From Bacillus dicomae (GTDB lineage: Bacteria; Bacillota; Bacilli; Bacillales; Bacillaceae_G), in NCBI RefSeq assembly GCF_006494425.1, contig NZ_VHIV01000003.1:434001-498000 (forward strand): a stretch of 64,000 nt of DNA, written 5' to 3'. Below are positions 39,279 through 48,565 of this stretch, in pieces (position 1 is the first letter of the stretch; the number at the start of each line of letters is the position of its first letter). Position numbers and translations under genes: made by a program. The notes under the pieces are model-generated. The model searched no databases. It was not told the origin of the DNA and saw nothing but the letters and a program-made list of their open reading frames with translations.

Positions 39279-39292
39279 AACGATATATCGTT
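39279..39292. promoter_or_regulatory. Candidate AnsR operator
   Basis: Perfect 14-bp palindrome AACGATATATCGTT, 25 bp upstream of the ansA start in the ansA/ansR divergent region. Good position for repression; inferred. Confidence 0.5.
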
Positions 39293-39438
39293 CGCGTAAT
39301 GCGTATTTATATTTATCATTATAGAACTTAATTTGAATTAATCAAGATTTTGTATTCAATACGCGTACTTTTTTTCTATTCTTGATTCTTTTTCTATGTT
39401 ATAATTAATTTAATAAAATTAGATGGGGTATGAGACGA

Positions 39439-39816
39439 ATGCTGGAACGTTTATCTGAATTAAGAAAAAATCAAAAGTGGTCCTTACAAGAGACAGCAGA
39501 TCGACTTGGGATTGCGAAAAGCACCTATGCCGGGTATGAAAATGGTTATAGATTACCTTCCTTACAATCTTTATCTAAAATAGCCGATTTATTTGATACA
39601 TCTGTAGATTATATATTAGGTCGAATTGAACATTCACATCAAAACAAAGATGTAATTGATATTACAAGACTCCTAAACGATCCAGATCCAACACTTTTAA
39701 TAGATGGAGAAGCACTGTCAACAGAAGAGATAATAGATTTTATTGCTTTTGTGAGAAGTAAACGAGAACTAAGTTCCAAGAGAATAGAAAATATTGAACC
39801 AACATGTAAAAGTTGA
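39439..39816 (+). CDS. ansR: AnsR-like XRE-family repressor
   Basis: 125-residue Cro/CI-type regulator. The N-terminal HTH reads ELRKNQKWSLQETADRLGIA then KSTYAGYENGYRLPSLQSL, closely like B. subtilis AnsR, and the C-terminal SLSTEEIIDFIAFVRSKRE also matches. It represses ansAB in the absence of asparagine (family knowledge). The ATG at 39439 is preferred over one at 39430, because the GGGG ribosome site has usable spacing only to the second and known AnsR begin near there. Confidence 0.9.
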   Translation: MLERLSELRKNQKWSLQETADRLGIAKSTYAGYENGYRLPSLQSLSKIADLFDTSVDYILGRIEHSHQNKDVIDITRLLNDPDPTLLIDGEALSTEEIIDFIAFVRSKRELSSKRIENIEPTCKS

Positions 39817-40077
39817 TTCAATAAAAAACGAATACACTGCACTTTTAAACTAAAAAATACTTAGACAATTAATTTGTAAACGGTATATATAGGATTAGCT
39901 TTAGGAATATTATTAATCCGAATTTATTTTATTAACTTTATATTTATAAATTACATTTTAATATTTTGCATATGCAAAATATTCTTCTAAAAACAAGGAC
40001 TTACCGCTATTTTAGCGTTACTTGCCCTTTTATCAGTCATATAGAACTAAAGCTTTTCAATAAAGGAACTCATTTGT

Positions 40078-40128
40078 AAAAAATACGCTATTCTTTCTGT
40101 AGATTTATAAGAAAGGATGGCGTTTTTG
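40078..40128 (+). terminator. Imperfect hairpin with T-run
   Basis: AAAATACGC-TATTCTTTCT pairs with AGAAAGGATG-GCGTTTT, followed by TTTT. Directly abuts the IS3 remnant; possibly the terminator that marks the insertion edge. Confidence 0.5.
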
Positions 40129-40129
40129 T

Positions 40130-40305
40130 ATGTCTATTTCTGTATCGAAAGAATTTGGAAGTATAACAGATTTCAAACAAGAATTAGCAAAGTATATAGA
40201 GTACTATAATCATGAAAGAATCAAGGGAAAATCAAAGGGAATGAACCCAGTATTGTACTAGGCTCATTCCCTAAAGGCTACCTAATAAACCGATCTTTCT
40301 AAATT
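40130..40305 (+). pseudogene. IS3-family transposase (orfB) C-terminal remnant
   Basis: 43 codons ending in TAG: EFGSITDFKQELAKYIEYYN then HERIKGKSKGMNPVLY. This is the conserved C-terminus of IS3/IS150-type integrase-catalytic transposases (YI.YYN..RIK.KLKGMSPV.YR). The TAG replaces the usual Arg codon; AHSLKG is readable directly after it, as in intact proteins. The catalytic DDE part is absent. The right end of the element probably lies near 40305-40320 (ggggggcac). Confidence 0.8.
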
Positions 40306-40360
40306 TCGGGGGGCACATTCTAGTTGAATTGCTAAAAGCAGCAAATTTACTAATTTAAAG

Positions 40361-41002
40361 TTAAGTGTTTAACCTTGACGTACTTAAATTCTTTTTTCCA
40401 GATAAAGCATACATTATATCTTGATGCTTTATTGTTCTCTTATAATTATGTGGTATCGGGAATTTGTTTCGGTGTTCTTTCATTATAATTAAAGTTTGAA
40501 GTTCTATGCTCAATACTTTTGCGAGGACATGATAGTTATATCCATTGTTTAACAGAGAAATTATGTCATAAAACATAGTTTTTCCACCCACTAATTTTAC
40601 TAATCTATTCTTTAACTCATCCCTTTTTTCTTTAGCTTCATCAATTTCTAACAACATGGATTTTTTATTTGTTTGCTTAATGTATTGAGTATATAACTCT
40701 GGGAATTCTTTTTGGACTTCTTTGTTTAATACTGGTTTATATTTAATCATATAAGTAACTTGTAACAATGAGCGTTTTAACAAACTATCTTCAATGAGAT
40801 ACGCTACTTTATTAAATAAATGTACATATTCCTTAATATTGGAATAACTATTAAAATGAGCTAATACTCTACTTTTTATACTAAAAGCCTTGCCTATATA
40901 AATAATATTGTCATTATAATCTTTAATGAAATAAATACCACTGTCATCTTTTTCTAATTCATTATCCAGTTCTTCTAGACTCATAAAATGCAATTCACTC
41001 AT
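40361..41002 (-). CDS. Stand-alone GIY-YIG domain protein, probable loss of catalytic Glu
   Basis: 213 residues. The GIY-YIG module spans about 20-93: Gly22-Ile-Tyr24, Tyr35-Ile-Gly37, Arg45 in KSRVLAHF, and YKPVLN at 86-91, closest to the UvrC N-terminal domain. In UvrC-type alignments the metal-binding Glu lies nine residues before the Pro of YKP; here that residue is Gln79 (LLQVTYMIKYKP). The remainder is helical with a Lys/Glu-rich middle and a possible HTH (about 148-180). Not UvrC (far too short). Located beside an IS3 remnant, suggesting acquisition. Confidence 0.75.
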   Translation of the reverse strand: MSELHFMSLEELDNELEKDDSGIYFIKDYNDNIIYIGKAFSIKSRVLAHFNSYSNIKEYVHLFNKVAYLIEDSLLKRSLLQVTYMIKYKPVLNKEVQKEFPELYTQYIKQTNKKSMLLEIDEAKEKRDELKNRLVKLVGGKTMFYDIISLLNNGYNYHVLAKVLSIELQTLIIMKEHRNKFPIPHNYKRTIKHQDIMYALSGKKNLSTSRLNT

Positions 41003-41168
41003 ACTTTCCTCTCCTTATTAGTTTTAAATCATGAAAAACAGGCAAGGTTTCTAAAAAAGGCACTCTGCTGTCCTAGGATTTTTCATTTTAGTTCTTGCTA
41101 AATATCAAAAAACTGTTTCTATTTTACTCAACTATCAATATGATTATTAATCAAATTTTCTATCATTA

Positions 41169-42584
41169 TTATCTCGCAATTTTATCATGTAATTTCGAGA
41201 TCGTTTCCTCATTTAAATTACTGTGTTTTATCGAATAAAGGAAATATATTACTCCCCCAATAGTAATCCAAATACTAAAGTACACCCATGTCCTTAACGG
41301 TAAATTTAGCATTAAAAACACACAGCATACAATTGCAACGCATGGTAATACAGGTACAAAAGGTACCATAAATCCACGTTTTAAATTTGGGTGTGATTTA
41401 CGTAGCATAATAACTGATAGACAAACTAACGCAAACGTCACCAAACTACCGATATTAACTAAATTAACCAATTCTTTCAAATCAATAAACCCAGCTATTA
41501 TAGAACTCCCTATTCCTGCCAATCCAGTTATAAAAGTGGGTGCTCCAGTTTTCTTATTAACTTTCGCAAATGATTTCGGTAACAATCCATCACGACTCAT
41601 TGCAAAGAATACTCGTGTTGCCGCATACATATTCGAAAAAATAACTGCCATAAGGCCAATTACAGCACCTGCAGCAATTGCACCAGCGACTTTTCCTTGT
41701 CCTACCACTTCCATTACATAAGCCATTGCCTCAGGAACATTTAATTCTTTATAGGAAACCATTCCTGTCATAACAAGGCATACCATAATATAAATAATTG
41801 TACATATGATTAATGATGCAATAATACCGATCGGAAGATTACGTTTCGGATCTTTTACTTCTTCTGCTGAAGTTGCTAATATATCAAAACCCGTAAAAGC
41901 GAATAAAATAGCTGCTCCACCCGTAAAAACTCCACTTAAACCGTATGGTGCAATTGGTATCCAGTTCATTGGTTTTACATAGAATATACCAACCGTAATA
42001 AACAACAGAATCATTCCAATTTTAATCAATACCATTATATTATTGATTTGTTTACTTTCCTTCGTACCACGGGATAACATCCATGCTAATATCAATGTAA
42101 TGATTACTGCTGGTAGATTCACAATACCACCATGCGAAGGAATCGTTACTAGAGCTTTAGGTATCTCTAATCCAAACCCTTTTATTAAATTGTGGAAATA
42201 GCCTGTCCATCCAGCAGCGACAGCCGCTGTTGCCACAATATATATTAACAGCAATGACCAACCTACTAGATGAGCAACAAACTCACCAATTGTTGCATAT
42301 GAGTACGTATATACACTACCAGATGCCGGGAGTGTGGAAGCAATTTCTGCGTAACATAATGCTATAAATCCGCATATAATTGCTGCAAGTACAAATGAAA
42401 AAATAACTGCTGGACCAGCATCTCTTGCTGCTACTAATCCAGTTAACACAAGAACACCCGTTCCAACTATCGAGCCTACTCCTAACATAATTAAATCAAA
42501 TGCTCCTAATGTTTTCGTTAAAGTCTTGCTTTGATTATGCTCTAACAATTGTGTAACGGATTTCTTTTTTAGTAAATTACTCAT
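41169..42584 (-). CDS. APC-family amino-acid permease (cationic amino-acid transporter type)
   Basis: 471 residues with twelve or more membrane segments. Helix 1 reads MLGVGSIVGTGVLVLTG; STLPASGSVYTYSYATIGE between helices 2 and 3 is characteristic of YfnA/CAT-type permeases; FAFTGFDILATSAEEVKDP is helix 6. Likely imports branched-chain or cationic amino acids with protons; the substrate cannot be read. It lies 133 bp downstream of proC in the same orientation. Confidence 0.9.
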   Translation of the reverse strand: MSNLLKKKSVTQLLEHNQSKTLTKTLGAFDLIMLGVGSIVGTGVLVLTGLVAARDAGPAVIFSFVLAAIICGFIALCYAEIASTLPASGSVYTYSYATIGEFVAHLVGWSLLLIYIVATAAVAAGWTGYFHNLIKGFGLEIPKALVTIPSHGGIVNLPAVIITLILAWMLSRGTKESKQINNIMVLIKIGMILLFITVGIFYVKPMNWIPIAPYGLSGVFTGGAAILFAFTGFDILATSAEEVKDPKRNLPIGIIASLIICTIIYIMVCLVMTGMVSYKELNVPEAMAYVMEVVGQGKVAGAIAAGAVIGLMAVIFSNMYAATRVFFAMSRDGLLPKSFAKVNKKTGAPTFITGLAGIGSSIIAGFIDLKELVNLVNIGSLVTFALVCLSVIMLRKSHPNLKRGFMVPFVPVLPCVAIVCCVFLMLNLPLRTWVYFSIWITIGGVIYFLYSIKHSNLNEETISKLHDKIAR

Positions 42585-42717
42585 ATTTTCTGTATCCCCT
42601 TTAAAATAAGGTTGGTTCTTCTCGTTAGTGTCGTATATAAATTTACTTAGTTATTAACTAGCCTCATAATATTTCTTTTACATTAAATAGATTTGAAATA
42701 TTATATAAATTCGCTTC

Positions 42718-43536
42718 TCACTTACTAGTTAAACTAGACATTTCCATAGATTTTTGCGTACAACGTTTCATAGCTGAAATGATAGCTGTTCTTAAACCTT
42801 TTTCTTCTAGCGTTACTACAGCTTCTATCGTCGTTCCACCTGGAGAACAAACCATATCCTTCAATTCACCTGGATGTATTCCTGTTTCCAATACCATTTT
42901 TGCAGAACCTAATACAGCCTGAGCCGCAAATTTATAAGCTTGTTTTCTCGGCATACCGCCAAGTACAGCAGCATCTGCCATGGCTTCTATAAACATATAC
43001 ACATATGCTGGAGAAGAACCACTAATAGATGTAACAACATCCATTAGTTTTTCATTTACGACCTCCGTCTGGCCGAAAATATTAAATATGTTCAGTACCT
43101 CTTTTATATCTTTTTCTGTAACCATTTCATTAAAACATAACGCAGACATTCCTTCTCCAACAAGTGCCGGTGTATTAGGCATTACTCTAACAACTTTTAA
43201 CTTTCTACCAAATTCATTCTCAGTGCTCTTAATACTTTTTCCTGCAGCAATAGTTACAACGATTACATCATTTTTTATTTGATCTTTTATTTGGTTAATT
43301 ACCGATGAGTATAAATCTGGTTTGATTGATAAAATTAAAATGTCAGCACTGTTAGCGACTTCATTGTTGTTAGTAGTTATAGTTATGCCATATTCATTAC
43401 TAGCATTTTTTAAATTAATGACGTTTAAATCTGAACAAATTATTTGATCTGGAGAAACTATATTTTTTTTAATCATCCCACCTATCATAGCAATACCCAT
43501 GTTTCCACATCCGATGAATCCTATTTGTTTATTCAT
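42718..43536 (-). CDS. proC: Pyrroline-5-carboxylate reductase
   Basis: Last step of proline synthesis: reduces 1-pyrroline-5-carboxylate with NAD(P)H. 272 residues with the Rossmann motif IGFIGCGNMGIAMIGG (5-20), VRVMPNTPALVGEGMSAL, and the C-terminal signature SPAYVYMFIEAMADAAVLGG...GTTIEAV. B. cereus genomes carry several ProC paralogues; this one lies next to an amino-acid permease, so its role may be linked to amino-acid uptake or osmolyte supply (inference). Confidence 0.94.
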   Translation of the reverse strand: MNKQIGFIGCGNMGIAMIGGMIKKNIVSPDQIICSDLNVINLKNASNEYGITITTNNNEVANSADILILSIKPDLYSSVINQIKDQIKNDVIVVTIAAGKSIKSTENEFGRKLKVVRVMPNTPALVGEGMSALCFNEMVTEKDIKEVLNIFNIFGQTEVVNEKLMDVVTSISGSSPAYVYMFIEAMADAAVLGGMPRKQAYKFAAQAVLGSAKMVLETGIHPGELKDMVCSPGGTTIEAVVTLEEKGLRTAIISAMKRCTQKSMEMSSLTSK

Positions 43537-43909
43537 AATAATTTGCTCTTGCTCCTTCTACTCTAAATTTTATTGATTTTGAAATTATTATTCTAAATAA
43601 GGGCTATTACAATTACTGGGTTTATCAATAGAATTTAAAAATTCTCCTTCCTATATAGAGCTTACATATACCTCTAATAATTACTTATTTTCAAAATTCC
43701 CTTCTATTTGCACTGCTTTCGCTTGCACTTCAAACTCCCTCCTATTCAAACTTGTAAAGGATATATAACGATTCCTCTTTTTTTCCTAACGTTAAATAAA
43801 ACACCATTAGTAACGGTTGTTATTTACTTTATAGTGCAAAAGAAGTGTATAGGATAAAGAATGAACTTTTAATAAAATCATTTCTTTAATCTATAATAAG
43901 AAGGACATA
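43537..43909. other. Intergenic region, no gene seen
   Basis: AT-rich upstream region of proC; scattered short hairpins only. No ORF with a ribosome site. Confidence 0.5.
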
Positions 43910-43968
43910 AAAAAACAAAAAGTTACAAAAATTTTCAAATTAAAATTTTCGTAACTTTTTGTTTTCGT
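43909..43968 (-). terminator. Terminator of the ger operon
   Basis: Very long stem: ACAAAAAGTTACGAAAATTTTA pairing (in two parts) with its complement, followed by six T on the minus strand, 27 bp after the gerC-type stop. Confidence 0.88.
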
Positions 43969-43994
43969 GTAAATATAAGGTCAATTGAGACGTC

Positions 43995-45188
43995 TCACCG
44001 TTTTAAACTTGATGCTCCATAATCTTGTATTGTTACATTTATATGATATTTAATCGGTACTTTACTAAATGTTCGATCCCAATCTTTTTTGACTTTCTCC
44101 CATGTTCTCGGGTGCTTAATTCTTAATTGGTTTCCAAAACCCGCAATATCGACTTGATATTCTTTTTGTATTTTTTTTGTAACATGATGTACTAAGTGCT
44201 TTACTTCTTTTTCAATAGCTTTTTCTTCTCTTTTTAAAAATTCATTTTCAAAATCTTTTCCTGATTGCATCCAATTTTCAGACAAACGCCCTTCTGATTC
44301 AATATTTACATCAAAGGAAATATTATTTCCGTTAACATGTGGTATGATTTTGCTTTTTATTGACTTTATTTCGTATATAATGAGTTTCTTTGATTCTTTA
44401 TCAAAAGTTTTTACCACACCACCATTCCTTTTTCCGTTTATCCATACTACTCCTTCCAATTCCTGTTCATTTAAAAAGCCCATCAACTTTTTTGTCTTCC
44501 CTTTAATTACAGCAGCTCCTGCAAATTTTGTTTCTCCTTTTATCGAGATTACATTTTGCAAAAGAAAACTGGATCCTGACCGCATCTTTCCTTCCAATTT
44601 AGCGAGCGATACAGGAGGTAAAATCCTTGTTGTTCTATTTCTATTATCTGCAATTCCAGACAAACGAAATGCTGGGATTTCTCCTTTTTTGTTTGATTCC
44701 AGTACCTCCTTCGCTAGACCCTTGCTAATTAAGAGCATACAGCTAAGCCGAACTTCATTGTCACGGAGATACTGTTCAAGTAATTGTTCTAAACTGTATG
44801 TACGTACAAGATTATCACTAATAACAATGTTTTTTAAATGTGGGCTGAACATTGTGCTCTCTCTTTTCAATGAAAACTCACGAACAATTTGATGAATGGA
44901 ATCACCAGTCTCAGAAACATTTATATAACGTTTTTGTTGTCCATTTCCTTTACTTTGTGCTTGCGAACTAACAATTTGATAAGTAGCTGTTATAAGGTTT
45001 CTTTTAGGATAACCTCCTTCCTCATCCTCTTTCTCAATTATTGAATCCTTCCCTTTATCTAGTGCTATACCTGCAGTTAAGCTCAACTCTTCTACTTCTT
45101 TACTGCTCCAACATCCTGTTAAAAATAGAAGCAAAAGCGTCCCTAACAAAGCCAAATAGAACCGCATATAATTAAATTTATGTTTCAC
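43995..45188 (-). CDS. Germinant receptor C subunit, Ger(x)C lipoprotein
   Basis: 397 residues with a lipoprotein signal peptide (hydrophobic 10-24, lipobox LTGC with Cys26), then the three-domain GerC body (SLTAGIALDKG, REFSLKRESTMFSPHLKNIV (partly), RLSGIADNRNRT). Anchored to the outer face of the spore inner membrane, where GerA/B/C complexes sense nutrients. Its start overlaps the end of the B gene by 4 bp (ATGA type), so translation is coupled. Confidence 0.95.
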   Translation of the reverse strand: MKHKFNYMRFYLALLGTLLLLFLTGCWSSKEVEELSLTAGIALDKGKDSIIEKEDEEGGYPKRNLITATYQIVSSQAQSKGNGQQKRYINVSETGDSIHQIVREFSLKRESTMFSPHLKNIVISDNLVRTYSLEQLLEQYLRDNEVRLSCMLLISKGLAKEVLESNKKGEIPAFRLSGIADNRNRTTRILPPVSLAKLEGKMRSGSSFLLQNVISIKGETKFAGAAVIKGKTKKLMGFLNEQELEGVVWINGKRNGGVVKTFDKESKKLIIYEIKSIKSKIIPHVNGNNISFDVNIESEGRLSENWMQSGKDFENEFLKREEKAIEKEVKHLVHHVTKKIQKEYQVDIAGFGNQLRIKHPRTWEKVKKDWDRTFSKVPIKYHINVTIQDYGASSLKR

Positions 45189-46276
45189 ACTACTCCTCCT
45201 TTTAATCGCGTAATAATAAGAAGAAGCAGTGGTAGTAAACCAAATAAAAATAATGCAACATTACCGAGCATATCCCCCAATTTAAGCAAGTCATTTATAT
45301 TTTTCGAAGTCATAGCAATGATGTAAATGATTGGAATCAAAGCAAAAATAAACGGATGAATACTCTTTTTAAAGAGTTGCGCTAATCCTAATGCAGCTGC
45401 ATAGTAACTAATCGTATAGGTAGCAAATATTTGCATAATCCATATTACAAGCAGTAAAGATTCAAAACGTTCAAATATCAAACCAGAAATTTCAAAACTG
45501 CGCATAAGGTCAATTGTCGGCCATGTTCTTGTTACAACCCCATCAATTGATAATGCACCAATGACCATTACAACAGTTATTACATAAAAGATTAACGGTA
45601 TAGAAATTCCAACTAAAATAGCTTTTACTGCTTTCTTTCGTTGTTCCATAAATACCAAAAGAATTAACATAATTTCAGGACCTGTATATGCGAGAGACGT
45701 TGTTTTTATCCCATCTAACACTGGTTTAATTCCCAAACCTAATACGGGACGGAGATTATCTATCTCGAATATTCCGATACTCATAAAGGAAATGATTAAA
45801 AAAATAAAAACAGTAATAGGAAATATTATTTCAAACATCCGTGCAATTGAATTAATACCACCCATAATTAAATAGAGACCTATCCACATAAAAGGCATAA
45901 CAATAGCCCATGTGGGGGTTCCTTCGAGCAAAAAAAAGCTTATTACTTCTGCCATTGAACGAATTTGAAATGCTGAAGTTGTAAGAAAATACCCTATAAT
46001 AAGAAAACTAAGCAATCTGCCTATCCATTTCCCTACAATATCTTGACTGTATTGGTAAAATGTTTTTTCTGGAAACTGCTGACTTAATTTGACCATAATT
46101 ACTCCTGAAACCATTGCGAGTATCCCACCTAATATCACACTTAACCATACATCTGGTGTTTTCACTTTTTCCACAGATGCTCTGGGCAAAGTGAGAATTC
46201 CTGTCCCAAGTATGTAATTTACAATTATAACAACTGCTTGTGAAGTTGTTATTCGGTCTTTAGGTATAGTAATCAC
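45185..46276 (-). CDS. Germinant receptor B subunit, GerB family permease
   Basis: 363 residues, ten membrane segments, spore-germination permease of the APC superfamily: helix 1 VNYILGTGILTLPRA holds the ligand-site glycines, and ISFFLLEGTPTWAIVMP and TSLAYTGPEIMLIL follow. This subunit binds the germinant in characterised receptors. Which amino acid or nucleoside it recognises cannot be read. 26 bp after the A gene. Confidence 0.95.
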   Translation of the reverse strand: MITIPKDRITTSQAVVIIVNYILGTGILTLPRASVEKVKTPDVWLSVILGGILAMVSGVIMVKLSQQFPEKTFYQYSQDIVGKWIGRLLSFLIIGYFLTTSAFQIRSMAEVISFFLLEGTPTWAIVMPFMWIGLYLIMGGINSIARMFEIIFPITVFIFLIISFMSIGIFEIDNLRPVLGLGIKPVLDGIKTTSLAYTGPEIMLILLVFMEQRKKAVKAILVGISIPLIFYVITVVMVIGALSIDGVVTRTWPTIDLMRSFEISGLIFERFESLLLVIWIMQIFATYTISYYAAALGLAQLFKKSIHPFIFALIPIIYIIAMTSKNINDLLKLGDMLGNVALFLFGLLPLLLLIITRLKGGVV

Positions 46277-46302
46277 TGAAGGCCACTTCCTTTCGTCATC
46301 AG

Positions 46303-47877
46303 CTACCTTTTGCGGATAGTTTTTTTGGTATGCATTATTTTCGGTCGACGTCTCATTATTTTTAATGGCATGCGAACCATAAAATCTTTCCAGTCACTGA
46401 ATCGATATGGAACAGCAGGGCTGGTATAAGGAACGCCAAAACTTTTCAGTTTCACTAAATGACTGCAAAGTAAAAGAAAGAAGAGAATAACTCCATACAA
46501 TCCAAATATCGCAGCACAAAACATAGCTACAAAACGAAGAATGCGTAACGTAATTCCCACACTATATTGCGGAATAGTAAAAGAAGAAATAGCTGTTACC
46601 GCAACAACGATAACCATTATTGGACTAACAATTCCTGCTTCTACGGCAGCCTGACCAATTATTAAACCGCCCACAATTCCCATTGCCGGTCCAATCGGTT
46701 TAGGCAGACGTAAACCTGCTTCTCGTAAAACTTCGATAGCTACTTCCATAATTAACGCTTCTATTAAAGCGGGAAAAGGAACTCCTTCTCTCGATCCGAT
46801 AATAGAAATAGCGAGCTTAGTGGGAATTAATCCTGGATGAAATGAAATGAAAGAAATATACAGTGCTGGAGCAAATAATGAAACAAAAGCTGTCATGAAG
46901 CGTAATAAGCGGAGAAGTGTACCAGGAAGCCACCTTTCATAATAATCTTCTGGTGATTGCAGCAGCATGCTAAATGTAACTGGAGCAATTAAAACAAATG
47001 GTGTTCCATCTAACAAAATAGCTACTCGACCTTCCATCAAAGCACTAATAACACGATCAGGTCGTTCTGTATTTTGAATTTGCGGAAAAGGACTTAGATA
47101 ATTATCTTCAATGAGTTGCTCTATATAACCAGATTCGAGTACACTATCTATGTCAATTTTCTGAATTCTGTTTTTTATTTCATCCACCAATTCTGTACTA
47201 GCAAGATCTTTAATAAATGCGACAACTAACTCTTTCTTTGCACGTTCTCCTACTGGTAGCTTTACTAATGATAAGCTCTCATCCGCACAATGTCGTCGCA
47301 AAAGTGAGGTATTATCACTTAATACTTCAGTAAAACCGACCCGTGGCCCTCTGACTAATGCCTCCGATACTGGTTCTTCAATGTTTCGTTTATTTGCTTT
47401 TGTTGTACCAAGAATAAACACATCTGCTAAACCATCAATTAAAAGAGCTGTTGAACCTATCAATACTTTGGGTATTAAATCTTTTATGTAATGGACTTCT
47501 GCTACTTCACTAATTGTAAGAACTTTATTTTTAATATATTCTTTTGAAACAGTCCCCTCCACATAAGAAGATTCATTTTTATATTCATCAGAAAAATCAT
47601 CCATTAGTAATTTCATAATATGTTTGTCAATTATCTCTTTATCTGATAGACCATCAACAAAAACGATCCCAGCCTGAATATCTGTGCGCCCAATATTAAA
47701 CTTCCGAAACCGAACATCAGAATTATGTCCGATTTGTTGCTTTATAAGTTCTAAGTTAGAGGCAAAATTATTTGTGAAATGAACGATTGTATTTTGAGAA
47801 GGTTTATATTCTTGTTTCGTTTTACTTTGAATATTATTTTTTTTCACTTGTTTGTCTCTTGACTTCCACCAACTCAT
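46303..47877 (-). CDS. Germinant receptor A subunit, GerA family
   Basis: 524 residues. A hydrophilic N-terminal domain (about 1-290; typical [25 protein letters not shown]) is followed by a membrane domain with five to six segments ([39 protein letters not shown]) and a basic C-terminal tail. The ATG at 47877 ([10 protein letters not shown]) is preferred over a 48-codon extension, because GerA proteins start here and the ATG overlaps the stop of the preceding small ORF. The paralogue name (gerI, K, L, Q, R, S...) cannot be assigned. Confidence 0.94.
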   Translation of the reverse strand: MSWWKSRDKQVKKNNIQSKTKQEYKPSQNTIVHFTNNFASNLELIKQQIGHNSDVRFRKFNIGRTDIQAGIVFVDGLSDKEIIDKHIMKLLMDDFSDEYKNESSYVEGTVSKEYIKNKVLTISEVAEVHYIKDLIPKVLIGSTALLIDGLADVFILGTTKANKRNIEEPVSEALVRGPRVGFTEVLSDNTSLLRRHCADESLSLVKLPVGERAKKELVVAFIKDLASTELVDEIKNRIQKIDIDSVLESGYIEQLIEDNYLSPFPQIQNTERPDRVISALMEGRVAILLDGTPFVLIAPVTFSMLLQSPEDYYERWLPGTLLRLLRFMTAFVSLFAPALYISFISFHPGLIPTKLAISIIGSREGVPFPALIEALIMEVAIEVLREAGLRLPKPIGPAMGIVGGLIIGQAAVEAGIVSPIMVIVVAVTAISSFTIPQYSVGITLRILRFVAMFCAAIFGLYGVILFFLLLCSHLVKLKSFGVPYTSPAVPYRFSDWKDFMVRMPLKIMRRRPKIMHTKKTIRKR

Positions 47878-48008
47878 TCTTCCCACTCTTTCTCTGACAT
47901 ACGAACCCAATGAAAAAATCTTGAGATAGTATACGGAATTAAAAACAAGATAAAAGCTTGTACAAAGACTTTCCAATCCGGAAGATAAGAAGTAATTATG
48001 TTCCACAT
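47874..48008 (-). CDS. 44-residue membrane protein, first gene of the ger operon
   Basis: Reads [20 protein letters not shown] (first 20), ends [10 protein letters not shown]. One hydrophobic segment (about 13-28) and a charged tail. GGGTGAT ribosome site before the ATG. Its TGA overlaps the gerA ATG in the sequence ATGA, the usual mark of translational coupling, and the gerA start depends on it. Some ger operons carry a small D gene for a membrane protein that modulates germination; those have about 75 residues and two segments, so this is either a shorter relative or something new. Confidence 0.72.
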   Translation of the reverse strand: MWNIITSYLPDWKVFVQAFILFLIPYTISRFFHWVRMSEKEWEE

Positions 48009-48565
48009 TTTTATCACCCAATTTATATACTCTGCTAGGATTGAGATTTCTAAAAAACGATATGTACTTAATAAAAAATAACGATAAGATTAAAGAGCAG
48101 AAAAGCTAGACATTATGCTTATTTCGTACCAATAACCTAGTTAGTATAAAAACATTTCTGACCTAAAATACCATTTCCAATTATAATTTGTTAGATATTA
48201 TCTCCTTTTCCCTTATTTATATGCCCGCATTTGAATTTCAAATAATATAAGGATCGATGATATTTCCTCTTAAAGAAAAAAAGATGCTAGAAGATAGCAT
48301 CTTTTTTCAACTCAACTTACTATGTATTTATATTTTATTGTGGAAATACTCATTTTTTTAAATGAATATTAATGTTTAAAAAAATAAAAAATACATATTC
48401 TTTTGTTCTAAGTTCATACACTTCTACCAAATCGATACGGAATTTTCTGATTTTAAATTCAATATGAAATAAAGGAAAATCCTCTCTTAGAAAAACTATA
48501 TAAAACAAATAACATGAAAACAACTATCAATCTATTAATTGAACGTAATAATGAGCAAGAGTTTA
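48009..48565. other. Intergenic region upstream of the ger operon
   Basis: Contains the glnL terminator and the ger promoter region. A TATACTAA at about 48145 (minus strand) with GGTATT about 18 bp further upstream could be a sigma-G-type promoter, but it is weak evidence. No further gene seen. Confidence 0.4.
48276..48308 (-). terminator. Terminator of the glnK-glnL unit
   Basis: AAAAAAGATGCTA / TAGCATCTTTTTT with a short loop; 258 bp after the glnL stop and the only terminator on that side. Confidence 0.8.

Larger units (their letters stand above)
39837..40360. other. Intergenic region with mobile-element remnant
   Basis: Holds a long imperfect hairpin at 40078-40128 and the transposase fragment at 40130-40261; the rest (39837-40077) is AT-rich with nothing recognisable. 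Confidence 0.5.
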
